Assembly (NCBI GenBank): GCA_004431415.1
Contig: QPMI01000066.1
Span: 1 to 64,000 of the forward strand
DNA length: 64,000 nt
Direction of reading: 5' to 3'
Source: Cyanophora paradoxa
Lineage: Eukaryota > Glaucocystophyceae > Cyanophorales > Cyanophoraceae
Every line of letters begins with the position of its first letter. The first letter of the stretch is position 1. The translations under genes and the position numbers were made by a program. The notes beneath the pieces were generated by a model. That model ran no database searches, was not told the DNA's origin, and was given only the letters and a program-made list of their open reading frames with translations. Shown here piece after piece: positions 10,574 through 23,159 of the stretch.

Positions 10574-13500
10574 ATGGCGTCCCAGCTCAACGGCCCCGCA
10601 GACGACGCTCAAGGCGGGCCTCCGCGGCTCGCCGATCCGGCGCTTGCTGGCTACGCCCCTGCACCTCGCCGGGAGAGCACGCTGCCCCGTCGTAGCGACG
10701 CAACGCGCCCGAAGCAGGCGTTCGTGCCGCCCGCGACTATAGACGACAAACTGGGCATCCCGCCATATCGGGCCTTGTTCGTCTTGAAGCCACGCTCGTG
10801 GATCCGGATTCAATGCGCCAGACTGCTGCGCTCCCCGTGCGCAAGGCCCCCGCGTCGGGCTCAGGGTTCGCGGGTGACGCCGCCCGCAGACTCTACAGCA
10901 TCCTGAACTTGGCGGCCGTGACGATCGTGTGCGCAAACATCGCCTCGATGGGAGAAGGTCCGGTCTGGAACGGCCTTGAGATCGCTGTGGTGCGCTGCCG
11001 CTGCGCCGCACGCTGCGACCGCCCGTCGCCTTACCGGCCGCCTGCACGTGAGCGCAGACGGTGTACTTCACGATCGAGGTACCGCCTCTCGCCGCGCCGC
11101 TCCCGCCGCGCCGCCCCTGACCGGTTCGGCCCCCGTAGTGCATCGTCAAGATCCTGAAGCTCGGTGCGCCGTACCGTGCGGCTCCCTCACCGACTCCGGT
11201 CGAGCGGCGGCCGCTCGCGCAGGCTTCGTGCTACACAAGGGCAGTTACTTACGCAGCCCGTGGAATGTTCTCGAGCTCGTCGTCACCATCCTCGGTTGGC
11301 TCTCCCTCGTCGCCTCGGTACCCCACTCCCGGCCCCCGCTCGTCCCCGCCCGCCCCCGCCGGCCCGCCGACGCGCCCCCAGCTCAACAATTTCACTTCCC
11401 TCCGAACCCTCCGAGTCCTCCGCACTCTCAAGTCCATCTCGGCCCTCAAGAGTGCGACCCCCCCCCCCCCTCCCCCACCCCCGCGCGTACCCCCACGGCC
11501 GCACCTCACGCCCGCCGCCGCGCAGCCGTCCGCCTCTTCACCGATGCCGTCCTCGCCGCCATCCCCATGCTCCTCCAGGCGCGCCCCTGTACCCAGCCCG
11601 CCCCCGCCGCGCCACGCTCGGCCCCAGGCGCGAGCGCGTACCCCACGCGCAGTGCGGAATCCAGATCATCTTCTTCTTCGTACTATTCGGCATCGTGGGG
11701 ACGTCCGTGTTCTCCGCCGCGCTGCGGTTCCGGGCCGTGGACGCCCTGACAGGTACCCCCCACCCACCCCGCCCCCTTCGCTTCCCGCGGCCCCGGCGAG
11801 CGCCCAGCAGGCACGGTGCCGATGGGGCAAGACGTGGAGGCTCCGCTGTTCCTCTGCGGGGACCCGCTGCCTCCCGCGCGCAACCCGGGGCCCGGCCTCA
11901 TCTGCGTACCCTGGGACAACCCCTCCTACGGCTACACCAGGCGCCTTCCCTTCCCTTCCCGCGGCCGCTTCGTTCGCTTCGACGTTCTAACGAAAGCCGC
12001 GGACAGCTTCGACAACATCCTGTGGGTCTGGCTGCTGCTCTGGCAGTGCCTGACCATGTCCCAGTGGACGTGGTTCATGTGCGCGCGTCCCCCCGCCCCT
12101 CCCCCTGCCTGGACCCGGGGTACAGGACTAGACCGAGCCCGGGGTACAGGTACTGGACCTGGGATTCGATGGGCGCCGGCACCATCCTCTACTTCTGGGC
12201 GGTGCGCCGTTTTCCTTTAGAGGGGAAAAGGGGCCCCGCCGGGATTCGAGCCGGCGCCCGCCCGCTCAGGTGATCCTCTTCGGGTCGTTCGCGATCGTCA
12301 ACCTGACGCTGGCGGTCGTCAACGACACTTACGTCGGGCTCCTCGAGAAGGTCCGGGGGGGGGGGTACCGGCCCTTCCGGGGGGTACGTGGCGCTGAGAC
12401 GCCGGCGGCCGCCGCGCAGGAGAAGGACGTGGAGCCGGAGCCGCGGGATATAATCCTCTCACGTAGGGGATCCCAAGTCACCACCCGCGTGGGGCGGGTG
12501 CGCCCCTGCCCCCGCCCCCGCCCCCGCCCCCGCCCCCGGCCCCGCCCGCCTAACAGGTCTTCCTCTTTTTTTCCTGCTCTTCTGCTCCCCCCAGGCGATC
12601 CACGCGACGCACTTCTGGCTCTGGGCCCGCTGGAACGCCATGTCCAAGTGGGTCCGGGTCCGGTGCGCGCCTCGCTTCGCAGCAGAGCTGAGCGGAGCGG
12701 AGCAAAGCTGAGCGGAGCTGAGCCGAGCGGCGGGGCTGACGCCGAGGACCCCCGCGCAGGGCGCACAAGCCCCTTAAGGACCTGAAGGGCCCGCGGGCGC
12801 GCGTGGAGACGATGCTCGGCAGCTCGCCGTACCGCTTCGTCGTGGACGCCTCCACCTGGTTCGGGGTCATCCTCCTCGTGCGCCCCCCCCCCCCCCCCCC
12901 CCCCCTCGTCCACCACCCCCTACCCCTCTCTTATCTCTACCCTTCTCAGGTGTGCTACTACCCGGACATGCCGGAGGGGAGCCGGCACGCGGTGGAGTGG
13001 CTCAACGTCGCCTGCGTCGTCTTCTACGCCTTCGACGCCCTCCTCCGGGTGCGTGCGAAGCGGCGGGGCGGGGCGGGCCCAAACGGGGCGGGCCCAAATC
13101 ACCCCCTCATCACCCCCCTCGTCTCCCCCTCACGGGGCGGGGCGCCCCTCTCACCCCCTCATCACCCCCCTCATCCCCTGCGGCGGCGGGGGGGCGGGGG
13201 GGCGGCGGGGCGGCGGGGCGGGGCGGGGCTGGACTGCCCTCCCGGCCGAAGCGGGGCGGGCCCAAACGGGGCGGGGCCGGCCGGGGCGGGGCGCCCTTCC
13301 CAACCCCTCCCTTCTCATTCTCCCCCTAAACACCGGGCCTGCCTGCACCTCGATTGAGGGCGCCCCTCCTACCCCCTCCTCACCCCCCTCGCCCCCCTCG
13401 CCCTCCCTCCCCCCAGGTATACGCGCGGGGCATTCTGCGCTGCTACATCCACTCCATGTCCGACTCCATCGACGTCACTGTCGCCATCCTCGGCATCATA

Positions 13501-16500
13501 CAGGCGCGTGTCCCGGCTATCTGTCTCGCCCACCTCGCTTATCTAGCTTGCTTGCTCATCGGCGCAATGCTCAGGTCGGGATCAACCCGCCGCACGTGGC
13601 GGCCGCCGTGCGGGGGACCGCCCCGGGCCACTTCCTCTACCCCTTCCGCGTCTTCCGCCTCATCCGCATCGTCCGGTGCGGCCGCAATGCAATCTAAGAC
13701 ACTAAGAATCACAGCAAGGGACTATCGTAGTCCAACACCCGGCCCGCCCCCCCGCGTTTCGCGCCCGCCCTGCCCCGCCCCGCCCCCCGCCTGACGCCTC
13801 TGGGCAGCTACTGCCGCTTCGAGTCCCTTCGCGCCCTCTCCGTCGACGCCATCCGCTCCCTAAAGGTACCCCCCCTCTCTCCCCCCCCCCCCTTTACCGG
13901 CCCTCCTCATCCCTGCACCGCAGAGCATGGCGGGCTTCATCCCGACCCTCTTCGTCTACATCCTCATCTGCTCCCTCTTCGGCATGCAGCTCTTCGGGCG
14001 CGCCTCGGCCCCGCCCCGCCCCGCCCCTCACTAGTAGATTCGATCTTAGATTCTCTAAGAGAGCGCTCTTCGGGCGCGCCCCGCCTTCCGCGCCCCCGCC
14101 CCGCTGTTCTGTCTTGACTCTTGACCTTCCTCTGACCGCCGTTCAGGGGCGCTCTGCCGCCGGACCAGCGCGCCAACTTCGACAGCTTCTACAAGGGCGC
14201 CGTCCTCACCGTCTTTCGCCTCCTCACCCTCGACCAGGTGAGGCCCCGCCCCTCCACCCATACATTTCCATGCATTTCCATCTGTTTCCATCCGTTTCCA
14301 TCCGTTTCCATCTACTAGGCTCGGCTCTTCCCATCTATCTGTCCATTTTCATCCGTTTGCATCCGTTTATATCTATCCATCTACCCCGCCCCCCGGCCCT
14401 CTACCCCGCCCCTCGCCGCTCGGCCCGGCCCTCCTGACCCTTCCTCGCCAGTGGAATGACGTGATGTGGAGCGCGATGCGGGGCACGGGCAACCTCGCGA
14501 GCCCGCTGTACTTCATCGTCATCCAGGCCATCGGCAACTGTGCGCCCGCCCGCCCCGCCCCGCCCCGCCCCGCCCCGCAACGCACCGCTCCGCACCGCTC
14601 CGGCGTTGCTGAACGCGCTGAACGTCAGTCATCGTGCTGAACGGGCTCGTGGCGCTCCTGATCAACTCGATGTTCACGGACGAGACGCGGCAGAAGATGC
14701 AGCGCGAGCTCATGGCCCTCAAGAAGCGCCAGTCCCGCCTCGAGCGCGCCGCCAGCCGCGTCGTCATACGCTCCTTCGTGCGCGACCGACCCGAAGCGGC
14801 GCCCCGCCCCGTCTGACGCGCGGGGGGGCCGTCGGCGGCGCCGCAGAAAGCGGCGCGGAAGCTCGCGCGGACGGAGTCGTTCGAGGAGTTCGAGCGGCGG
14901 CGGCGGAGGATGGCGCGGAGGCTCTCGGCCTCGGCCATGGACGAGCTCATGGCGGCCGCCACCGGCGAGGGCGAGGAGGCCGAGGAGGAGGCGCCGAAGA
15001 AGCCCGTGCACCGCGGCTCGGTCTTCGCGCACCCGCTGGGGGTGTTCGGGGAGCCCCTCCTCGACAGCGACGAGGAGGAGGAGCGCGAGGAGGAGCGCCG
15101 CCGCGCCCGGCGCGCCGAGGCGCAGGGACGGCTCCCGGCGCCGGCCTCGGGGACGGACCTGGCGGGCATCGAGCTGCGGCTCCTGCCGCCGGCCGCCAGC
15201 GTCACCTCCGTCCAGCTCTCCGGCGAGCCGCCCCAAGGGTCCGCGGCCGGGGCCGGGGCCGGGGCCGGGGCCGGCACGCCCCCGGAGGGCGGCTACCGGC
15301 GCTTCCGGCCGGGCTCGATCTCGATCTCGGGCTCGGGCGCGGGCGCGGGCTCGGACGCCCGGCTCGCTGACCGGAGCGGCCCGCCGGCGCCGCCCACGCC
15401 GCCCTCGGGCCGCCTGCCGCAGTCCTCCTCGCTGCAGGTGCCGGCGGCGGCGCGGCCGCCGCGGGGCGTCATCCCGCTCTCGAGCAGCACGAACGGGTCG
15501 CGGCTGGCGAGCAGCGCGGGGGCCGACGGCGGCGTCTCCGTCTCCGTCATCCACTGGAGCAACAGCAGCGAGAACAACGACAGCGGGAGCTCCAACGCCG
15601 CTAGCGACGCGCCCCTAAAGCCGCACCGCGCGGGGCCCCCGCCCCCCGCCCCCGCCGTCCTCTTCCAGCCCGCCGACCCGGACGCCCCGCCCAAGCGCGT
15701 CCTGCCGGCCCCGCCCCCGCTGGAGCTGCCCAGCCCCCCGTCGTTCTCGGGAGGCGCGGCGGGGGCGGCGGGGGTCGCGGGCGCCGGCATGGTGAGCCCG
15801 GACGACAAGCTGTCGGAGGAGGAGAAGCGGAAGCGGAAGAAGATGATCGGGAACGCCGTGCGGGACGCCTTCGGGGGCGTGCGGGTCACGGCGGGGTACC
15901 ACAAGCCCCTCCAGGCGCCCGCCTACACGCCCCTCGTGCGGAAGAAGAGCTTCGACGACGCCGACTGGGACTACCGCAACTTCGAGGTGCGTGCGCCGGC
16001 GGGCGGGCGGGCGGGCGGGCGGGCGGGCGGCGCCTCCCGACCCGTTCGTCTCCGCCGCGGGGCCTTACTGTGCTGCCTTGCGCGCCGAAGAAATCGTCGC
16101 TGGTGAGCTGGCGGGCCGGCTGGTCGCTCTTCCTGTGGAGCCCGACGAACCGCGCCCGCATGGGCCTCCACGCCCTCGTCAAGCACCGCTACTTCGAGCG
16201 GTGCGTGCGAGCGAGCGAAGCCTTCCCTCGCTCGCTCGCGTCAGGGCGCAGCGGCGCCGGCTCACTTACGCCCCCCGCGCTCGCTTGCACCCCACCCCGC
16301 AGCCTGATCATCCTCATCATCATCGGGAGCTGCATCCTCCTCCTCCTCGACTACCCCAACTGCCCCTTCGCCGACGTGCGCCGCCCGCCCCGCCCCGCCC
16401 CGCCCCGCCCCTCCTCTCCCCGCCAAGAGGGAAGATTTTGGGCATGGAAGAAGGGAAGAAGAAGAGGAGCCTCCCTATCCGTCCTAACGCGGCGAGACCG

Positions 16501-19500
16501 GCGCAGAACGTGCGGTACGCCGACGCGGCCTTCACGTGCCTCTTCTGCATGGAGGCAATCATGAAGATCCTGGCGAGCCGGCCCCTCCCCTCTTATTCAC
16601 TCTTCTTCTCTGATCTTCTATATCTTCTGTATAGGCGATGGGGTTCGTGCTGGACCGGGGCTCGTACATGCGGGACCCGTGGAACTGGCTGGACTTGGCC
16701 ATAGCGGTCGTCTCCGCCTCGTCGCTGCCGGAGGTGGCCGAGGGGGGCTCCTCGGGCGGGCAGCGCGCCACCCGCGTCCTCCGCGTCTTCCGCGCCATGC
16801 GGCCCATCCGCCTCGTCCAGCGCTTCCGCGGCGTCCGCGTCGTCATCACATCCATCGTCAAGGCCCTACCCTACATCGGCCGCGTCTCCCTGTCCGTCCC
16901 TGTCACTCGCTTTCTCGCCTCGCCTCACCCTCGCCTCGCCCAGGCTCGTCTTCATCATGTGGGGCTTCTTCGCCGTGATGGGCATGCAGCTCTTCATGGG
17001 GCGCCTATCCTACTGCTCCGAGGTCACGCTGGATCAGGCCGACTGCGTCGGGCAGGCCACCGTCCAGGGCGGCGTGCGCCCCGCCCGCCCCCGCCGCCGC
17101 CGCCGGCCCTCCGCCGCCGCGCCCCGCCGCCGCCGGCCCGCACCGACGCCGCCGCCGCAGGCGCCGATCGAGCGGGAGTGGCGGAGCAACTGGGAGAAGT
17201 GCGCCGCCGCCGCCGCCGCCGCCGCCGCGCGGGGACCGCTGCTGACGGCGCCCCGCGCAGCTTCGACCACATCGGCAACGCGATGATGACCCTCTTCGAG
17301 ATGGCGACGCTGGAGAACTGGTACCCCCCCACTTCTCCCGGCGGCCCGCTCCGCGCCGCCCCGCCGGCTGAGCCGCCCGCCCCCGCGCAGGGTCTTCGTG
17401 ATGTACTCCGCGATGGACTCGACGGGGGTCACGACGGCCCCGCAGGTCCGCTCGCTCGTTTATTCTCAACGACGCGCGTGCGCAAGCAAGCGCATTTCGT
17501 GAATGCACAATTCAGATCGAGTCGAACGTGGCCGCCTCCGTCTTCTTCCTCCTCTTCATCATCTGCGGAGTCTACGTGCGCCCGTCCCCGCCCGACCACC
17601 CGCCTGCCCGCCCGCCCGCCCGCCCGCCTCCTGGTGGCGGCAACCCGGAGCTAGCTAGCTAGCTAGCTAGCTAGCTAGCTAGCTAGCTAGCTTCTCCTCG
17701 GGCTGGCTGACTCGGCCGCGCGCGCGCGCAGGCGGTGATGAACTGGTACATCTCGGTGGTCGTCATGGCCTTCACGCAGGCCCAGGTCCGTCCGACGCGT
17801 TTTCTTTCAATTGCTCCCTTCCCCGCCCGCGCCCCGCCCCACCGCCCCGCCCCGCCCGAGGAAGAAACTTAGCTACAGAAGCTTCAAGGAAGCTTTGACG
17901 AAGCCCCGCCCCACCTCACCGCCCGGCCCCGCAGGAGGAGCTCCGGGTGGAGCGGGACGCGAACGAGTCGCCGGACGCGCTCCACATCGACACGGACGAC
18001 CTCTCCAACGACCAGAAGCAGTGGGCCGAGGTCCGTCCGTCCGAGGGCCGAGGGCTGGTTGCATTGTACGGCGTCAGAAGAAGAGGGCGGGGCAGGAGAA
18101 GCAGCCTTGGACGAAGCCGGCTCGGGCCAACTGACCCGCGGACTCTGCCGCCGCGCGCAGATGCTGCAGCTGGCGATGGACCGGCCCCTCCGGCCCCGCA
18201 TCCGCAAGCCCCAGGCGGCCTGGCGCAAGGCCGCCGACGCCGTCGTCCGCCACAAGTGGTCCGCGCGCCTCCTAAACACTAATCTAATCTAATACTCATA
18301 CTATTACAAATACTAATCAAATCGAATCGAATCCAATCTAAGTGGTAACTAGAACCGAGCCCGATGTACAACTCAAAAACCTAGAGACGAATCAAACCTT
18401 ATCTATCTATCGATCGCCGAGCCTAGACCCGAGCCCGATGAACCCGAGCCCAACCCACCCTCTGCCCCATTCCAATCCATCGATCGCCGCTCACGGCCTC
18501 GCCCCCCCCCCCCCCCCCCCCCCCCGCCCCCGCGCGGCCAGGTTCGAGCCGGCGCTGGTGGTGCTGATCCTGGTCGACGCTGCCGTCCTCATGTCCAACA
18601 GCGCCGACCAGAGCCGCCGCACCGACGAGGCCCTCACCGTCCGCCCCGCCCCGCCCCGCCCCGCCCCGCTCTAACGAAACTGAAGACGTCGTACCTTGCT
18701 AAACTAGAACAGCCGCCCTTCCTCCCTTTCCGATCCGATGCGATCCGACTTGCCTTCGCGCAGTGGACGAGCTTCTGCCTCTCGCTGCTCTTCCTGCTGG
18801 AGGCCCTCCTCAAGATCGCCGCCTTCGGCCTCAAGAACTTCGTTCGCGACCGCTGGCGGTCCGCTCCTCCCCGCTCGCCCGCCCGCTCGCTCGCTCGCCA
18901 AAGACCGACGGCCCCGCCGGCGCCTGCAGGGTGTTCGACCTGGTGATCGTGGTGGTGACGACCGTCGGCTCGATTGTCGACGTCATCTTCCTCTACAACG
19001 TCCAGGAGGGCGGCAACACGGTCCGCCCCGCCCCGCTTGGCTAGGCTAGGCGTGGGGGGAGGAGTAGGCGGGGCGAGGCTAGAGGCTGCAGGGGCCGGGT
19101 AGGCTAGGCGACAGGGGGCCCCGCCCGCCGGCCGGCCCACGGGGGCCGCGGGGCGATAGACGAGACGGGCCAGGCTGGGCCGGCGCCGCCGCCGCCGCTG
19201 AGCGAGCGGCCCCGGCCCCCTCTCAGGTGACGGCGATCCGGGCGGTGCGGGTGCTGCGCGTGGCCCGCGTCTTCCGCCTCTTCTCCCGCACAAAGGTGCG
19301 TCCCCCAGGGGCGTGCGGGGTGCGCCTACTCCGGCTACCTACCTATCTAACTCTCCTCCTCGTCCTCCTCCTCCTCGCCCTCCCCATGGCAGTCCCTCGT
19401 GCTGCTCTTCGACACGGTCTCGGACTGCCTGCCGCGCCTCGGCGAGGTCTGCGCGACCTTCGCCCTCGTCTGGTTCGTCTTCATCATCATCGGCGTCCAG

Positions 19501-22049
19501 GTCCGCCCGCCCGCCCGCCCGCCCGCCCCTCTTTCGTTCGTTTCTTCAGCTTGCGCTAGCGATCGCTGGCTATCTAGGCGCCTCTCTATCTATCTATCTA
19601 TCTATCGCCACGCCCGCCGCCTCCGCCGCCGCCCCCGCTCTCCGTCCGCGGCGTCACCGTGCGGCGCTCGCGCGCTCGCAGGCCTTCGGCACGCGCTTCT
19701 TCGCGGGGAACATCGACCTCCACGGTGCGCCCCGCCCCGCGCGCCCGGCGCCCCGCCAGCGCCCCGCGCCATCTCACCCCCCTTCTCACCTACCTTCGTT
19801 CGCAGTGAACTTCCAGCACGCCGGCTTCGCGGCGACGACGCTCTTCTCCTTCATCACCAACGAGCGCTGGAACGAGATCATGTGGTCTATCACCGTGCGC
19901 CCGTACCCCCCGCGGGCCCCGCCCCGCCCCGCCCCGCCCCGCTCGCTCGCTCTCCTCTCTCCCGCCCCGCCCCGCCCCGCTCGTTCTCCTCTCTCCCGCC
20001 CGGCTCCGCGGCGCGTTGGAATATCACTAGATTCGTGAGAACTCCTTCTCCTGTCAGGCTGGCCAGGAGCTATGAATCTCCGCCCCGCCGCGTGCTCGTC
20101 GCCGACTAGAACCACTGCGAGCATAGCCAAGAACAGTCCCTAAGGCTGGCTAAGGAACTATTAATCTAGAATCACTATAAAAATAGCCAAGTGCAGCAGT
20201 TCGCGGCATGCTTGCTCGGCTGAGCGCCGCGGCAGCGCCCGAACCCGGGGGACTGCCCTGAGGGCCCCGCGGCGTGCGACTACCCCGCCACGAACCTCTT
20301 CTTCGTCCTCTGGATGTGGTTCGGCCAGGTGGGCATCTACCCCCGTCCCCTTCCCCCCCCCTCCCCCCCCCCCCGACTTGGCTCGGCCCGCCCCCGCGCC
20401 CATCAGATTATCTTCATCAACCTGGTCGTTGCCGTCATGGTCCGTGCCCGACCCGCCCCGCCCCGCCCCGCCCCGCCCCGCCCGTGGCCCGCCTGACGCG
20501 CGGGGCGCGTCCGGCAGATCGACGCCTTCTCCGTGAACGTGCGCGAGCGCTACTACCTCGTCCGCAAGAAGTGCGCCCGCCCCGCCGCCCCGCCCCGCCC
20601 CGCCCCGCCGACCGGGCGACCCGCGGGCGTCGGTACGCGCCGAGCGAGCGCGCTTAGAGCGGTCCGAGCGAGCGCGCCTAGAAGAGGGGTAGTACTAGAT
20701 GGGCGGCCCGCCTCCCCCGCCCCGCCGGCCCGCCCCGCCCCGCCCGCCCGGCCTCGCCGCTGATCCCCGCGCCCGTGCCGCCGGCAGCGACATCGCGAGG
20801 TACCTGACGACGTGGGAGATGTACGACCCCAAGGCCACCGCCTCATCGTCGCCCAGGTCCGGCCGTGGAGGAGGGGGGTCGTCCACGAGGGATGGGGCGT
20901 CTAGCGAGCTGCGTTTGGGGGGGGGGGGGGGGGGGGGGGGGGGGTCCGTGGAGAGGGCCGCCCGCGGGGACGTCTAGCGGGCGCCGCGACCCCAAGGCCA
21001 CCGGCCTCCTCGTCGCCCGTGGTCCGTCCGTGGAGGGGGAGGGCGTGGGGAGGGGTCGCCCGAGGGGGCCTCCAGCGAGCCGCCGCCCGCCTCTGACCGC
21101 GCCGCCGCCGCCGCCGTCCAGACGAACCTCGTCCGCCTTTTTAGCGAGCTTTCTAGCCAGCCAGCCAGCGCTGGAGGGGGCGTCCAGCGAGCCGCCGCCC
21201 GCCTCTGACCGCGCCGCCGCCGCCGCCCAGACGGACCTCGTCCGCCTCCTCCGCGCGATCGGCAAGCCCCTCGGCCTCCCGCCCAACGCTTCCCGCGTCG
21301 AGGTCGCCCGGTCCGTCCCGCCCCCTCCCCTCCGCTCCGCTCCCCTCCGCTCCGCCTGCCGCCCCTTCCTCATCTATGTTAGGCTGCTGGGGAGCCTGCG
21401 GATCCCGCTGCTGCACGGCGTCCACGTGCACTACCGCGTGCTGCTGCACGCCCTCATCGACCGGGCCTACATGCTCGCCCTCGTGCCCCTCGTGCCCGAC
21501 GTCGAGCTGGACACGCGCCTCCACTACACCCGCAAGTGCCCCGTGCTCTCCGCTTACATGCCGCCCGGCAACGACACGCTGCACGAGGCGCCCACCGTGG
21601 CCGAGCTCTTCGCCGCCCTGTCCTTGCAGGCCCGCGCCCGCGGCATCCTCGACCGCAAGCGCGTCGCCGCCCTCCGCGTCGGTGGCGGCCAGAGCCGCCA
21701 CGGCCCGGGCACCTCCAAGCCGCACACGGGCATCCGCACGCCGCCGCCCGGCAGCCTCGTCCGCAAGGCCGGCGCCGTCAGCGCCGCCGCCGAGGGGGAG
21801 GAGGAGCGGGCCGTCGTGCGCAGCCCTATCTCTCTCCTCCCACCCGTGCCCGCCCCGCTCGCCCTGACGCACGCACAGCCCGAGGACTACGAGAGCGATC
21901 CGGGGAACAACGAGCACGTCGTGCAGACGCTGATCAAGGGGACCGTCGAGACGGCCAAAGAGGCGACGTCGCCCTCGCGCACCCTCGCCGGCATGTTCTC
22001 CGCGGGCGTCCCCAAGGCCAAGCCCTCCAACCTCTTCGGCCTGATCTAG
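10574..22049 (+). CDS. Four-domain voltage-gated cation channel (Cav/Nav-like alpha subunit)
   Basis: Many short exons rebuild a 24-TM pore protein of the plasma or flagellar membrane. DI: S1 RLYSILNLAAVTIV, S3 NVLELVVTILGWLSL, S4 SLRTLRVLRTLKSISALK, S6 to about 12350. DII: about 12800-14820, S4 YPFRVFRLIRIVR. A long Ser/Pro/Ala cytoplasmic loop follows (14820-15990). DIII: about 16070-17790, S4 RVLRVFRAMRPIRLVQRFRG. DIV: about 18540-20580, S4 IRAVRVLRVARVFRLFSR. Pore residues at the selectivity position read Ser (12059-12061, LTMSQW), Asp (14232-14234, LTLDQW), Glu (17313-17315, ATLENW) and Glu (19862-19864, ITNERW). The C-terminal tail (20790-22049) has no clear EF-hand or IQ motif. The start at 10574 needs an intron from about 10722 to the CAG before 10822 (phases agree); ATG 10813 is the alternative. 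The channel class is certain. Ion selectivity is inferred; the S-D-E-E ring is neither classical Cav (EEEE) nor Nav (DEKA). Confidence 0.88.
17649..17692. repeat. (AGCT)n microsatellite in a channel-gene intron
   Basis: About eleven perfect self-complementary AGCT units lie in the intron between the DIII pore and S6 exons, and could extrude as a hairpin. Confidence 0.9.
18502..18525. repeat. Poly-C tract in a channel-gene intron
   Basis: 24 consecutive C directly before the exon that begins domain IV (acceptor at about 18541). A comparable poly-C tract lies at about 1133-1160 in the kinase gene. Length may be unreliable in the assembly. Confidence 0.85.
20820..21250 (+). repeat. Degenerate tandem duplication of exon/intron edges, channel C-terminus
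   Basis: GACCCCAAGGCCACCG occurs at about 20827 and again at about 20988, each followed by a GTCGCCC-containing edge. A second block, CCAGCGAGCCGCCGCCCGCC up to an acceptor and ACGNACCTCGTCCGCCT, occurs at 21065-21140 and 21175-21250. The downstream copy continues in the good reading frame (LVRLLRAIGKPLGLPPNAS). The upstream copies look like duplicated, probably unused exon ends. Confidence 0.6.
20917..20944. repeat. Poly-G tract in a channel-gene intron
   Basis: 28 consecutive G within the 3' part of the channel gene. It faces opposite to the usual C-rich intron strand and may be a sequencing-sensitive site. Confidence 0.85.
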
Positions 22050-22435
22050 CCTCTATAGCTAGCTAGCCCCTGGGGCAGCAAGTGGAAGCCAGCCTAGTCT
22101 CCCTTTCAACGCTTCCTTTTCTACCGTATCCTGCGTACAGCTGTACCAACTGCAACGTTTACCAGCTACGTATAGGCCAATCTCGCTTTTTCAATGTTTC
22201 TAGGTGGCGTGTGCGCAGAATTTAAAGACTCTGAGAGCACCGAGCCGTCTTGTTTCTTCTCTAGATCTGCTTTCGAACGCGCGCTGAAGCGGCGCACCGC
22301 TACCGACCTTTAACAAATTAGTCCATGTCTGATTTACTGAAATCAATAAACATTGCAAGTCGCGATATCACACTGTCCGACCCGATCCTAATTATTTATA
22401 TTTAATTTATTGCAAGGGGGGAAAGAAGACCGAAG
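22050..22435. other. 3' flank of the channel gene
   Basis: AT-richer non-coding sequence. An AATAAA motif near 22345 could be a polyadenylation signal. No ORF is supported. Confidence 0.4.
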
Positions 22436-22610
22436 GTCTTCCCCCCTTGCTTCCCGTTCCCTCGCTTCAGCCAAAATTCTTCTATGAGGCCGTTTTCGAG
22501 GTCCAGTTTGCAACGCAGGAAAAAAATGAGCCAAAATGGCGTTGCGACACGTGTTGGTCGCTGGGAGCGTGCACGCAAAAAGCGGTTTTCGAGGGGGAAA
22601 ACCGGTTTTC
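22436..22610 (-). repeat. Conserved terminal block of arm B (inverted copy of 8560-8720)
   Basis: Reverse complement of the block in arm A; the portion matching CCTCGAAAACGGCCTCATAG through the GGGAACGGGAAGCAAGGGGG end appears identical. Divergence increases outward. Confidence 0.75.
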
Positions 22611-22771
22611 TCTCTTTCGATCTTGTCGTCTCTTCGCGACAGCTCTCATCTCCTCTCTCCAGTCTGCAGCTGCAGTCAGAACTCGAGTCTAGAGCAGGTT
22701 GCCCGGCGGTCTGCAGGAACTCGGGGAAAACCAATTTCTAGGCTCTAGATGTAGATCTGAGCTCTCCGGGC

Positions 22772-22990
22772 CTCTCCTTCGCGCGGCGCTGGGGTGTCAC
22801 GCGGCGGTTGTGCATGGCAACCACTTCTCCCAGCTGTCTCCTCTAAATTTTGCTAGCCTCTCCTTCGCGCGGCGCTGGGGTGTCACGCGGCGGTTTTGCA
22901 TGGCAACCACTTCTCCCAGCTGTCTCCTCTAAATTTTGCTAGCCTCTCCTTCGCGCGGCGCTGGGGTGTCACGCGCGAGGAGGCTTCCCC
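22772..22990. repeat. 86-bp minisatellite of arm B
   Basis: Three direct copies begin at 22772, 22858 and 22944 with CTCTCCTTCGCGCGGCGCTG; the third is truncated. The unit is related to the reverse complement of the 8130-8400 repeats (shared TGCATGG-ACCACTTCTCCC core). Confidence 0.8.
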
Positions 22991-23159
22991 CCCATCCGCG
23001 AGGAGGTCGTCGCCTTCGCTTTAGCAACCGTCGAAGCACTCGCGGCTGCACGGCAGGATCGCTTCGTCGTTCGCTTTGTCGGGTGCGCGAACATTCATTC
23101 AACTTGTCTGCGCATATCTAGATCTCACCTCTAGATCTGTTTCATGATTGCCACGGCAG

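Noticed and set aside
12241-12260. GCCGGGATTCGAGCCGGC hairpin considered as a tRNA remnant or regulatory hairpin
   Set aside because: It lies inside an intron directly before an acceptor, with no tRNA context.
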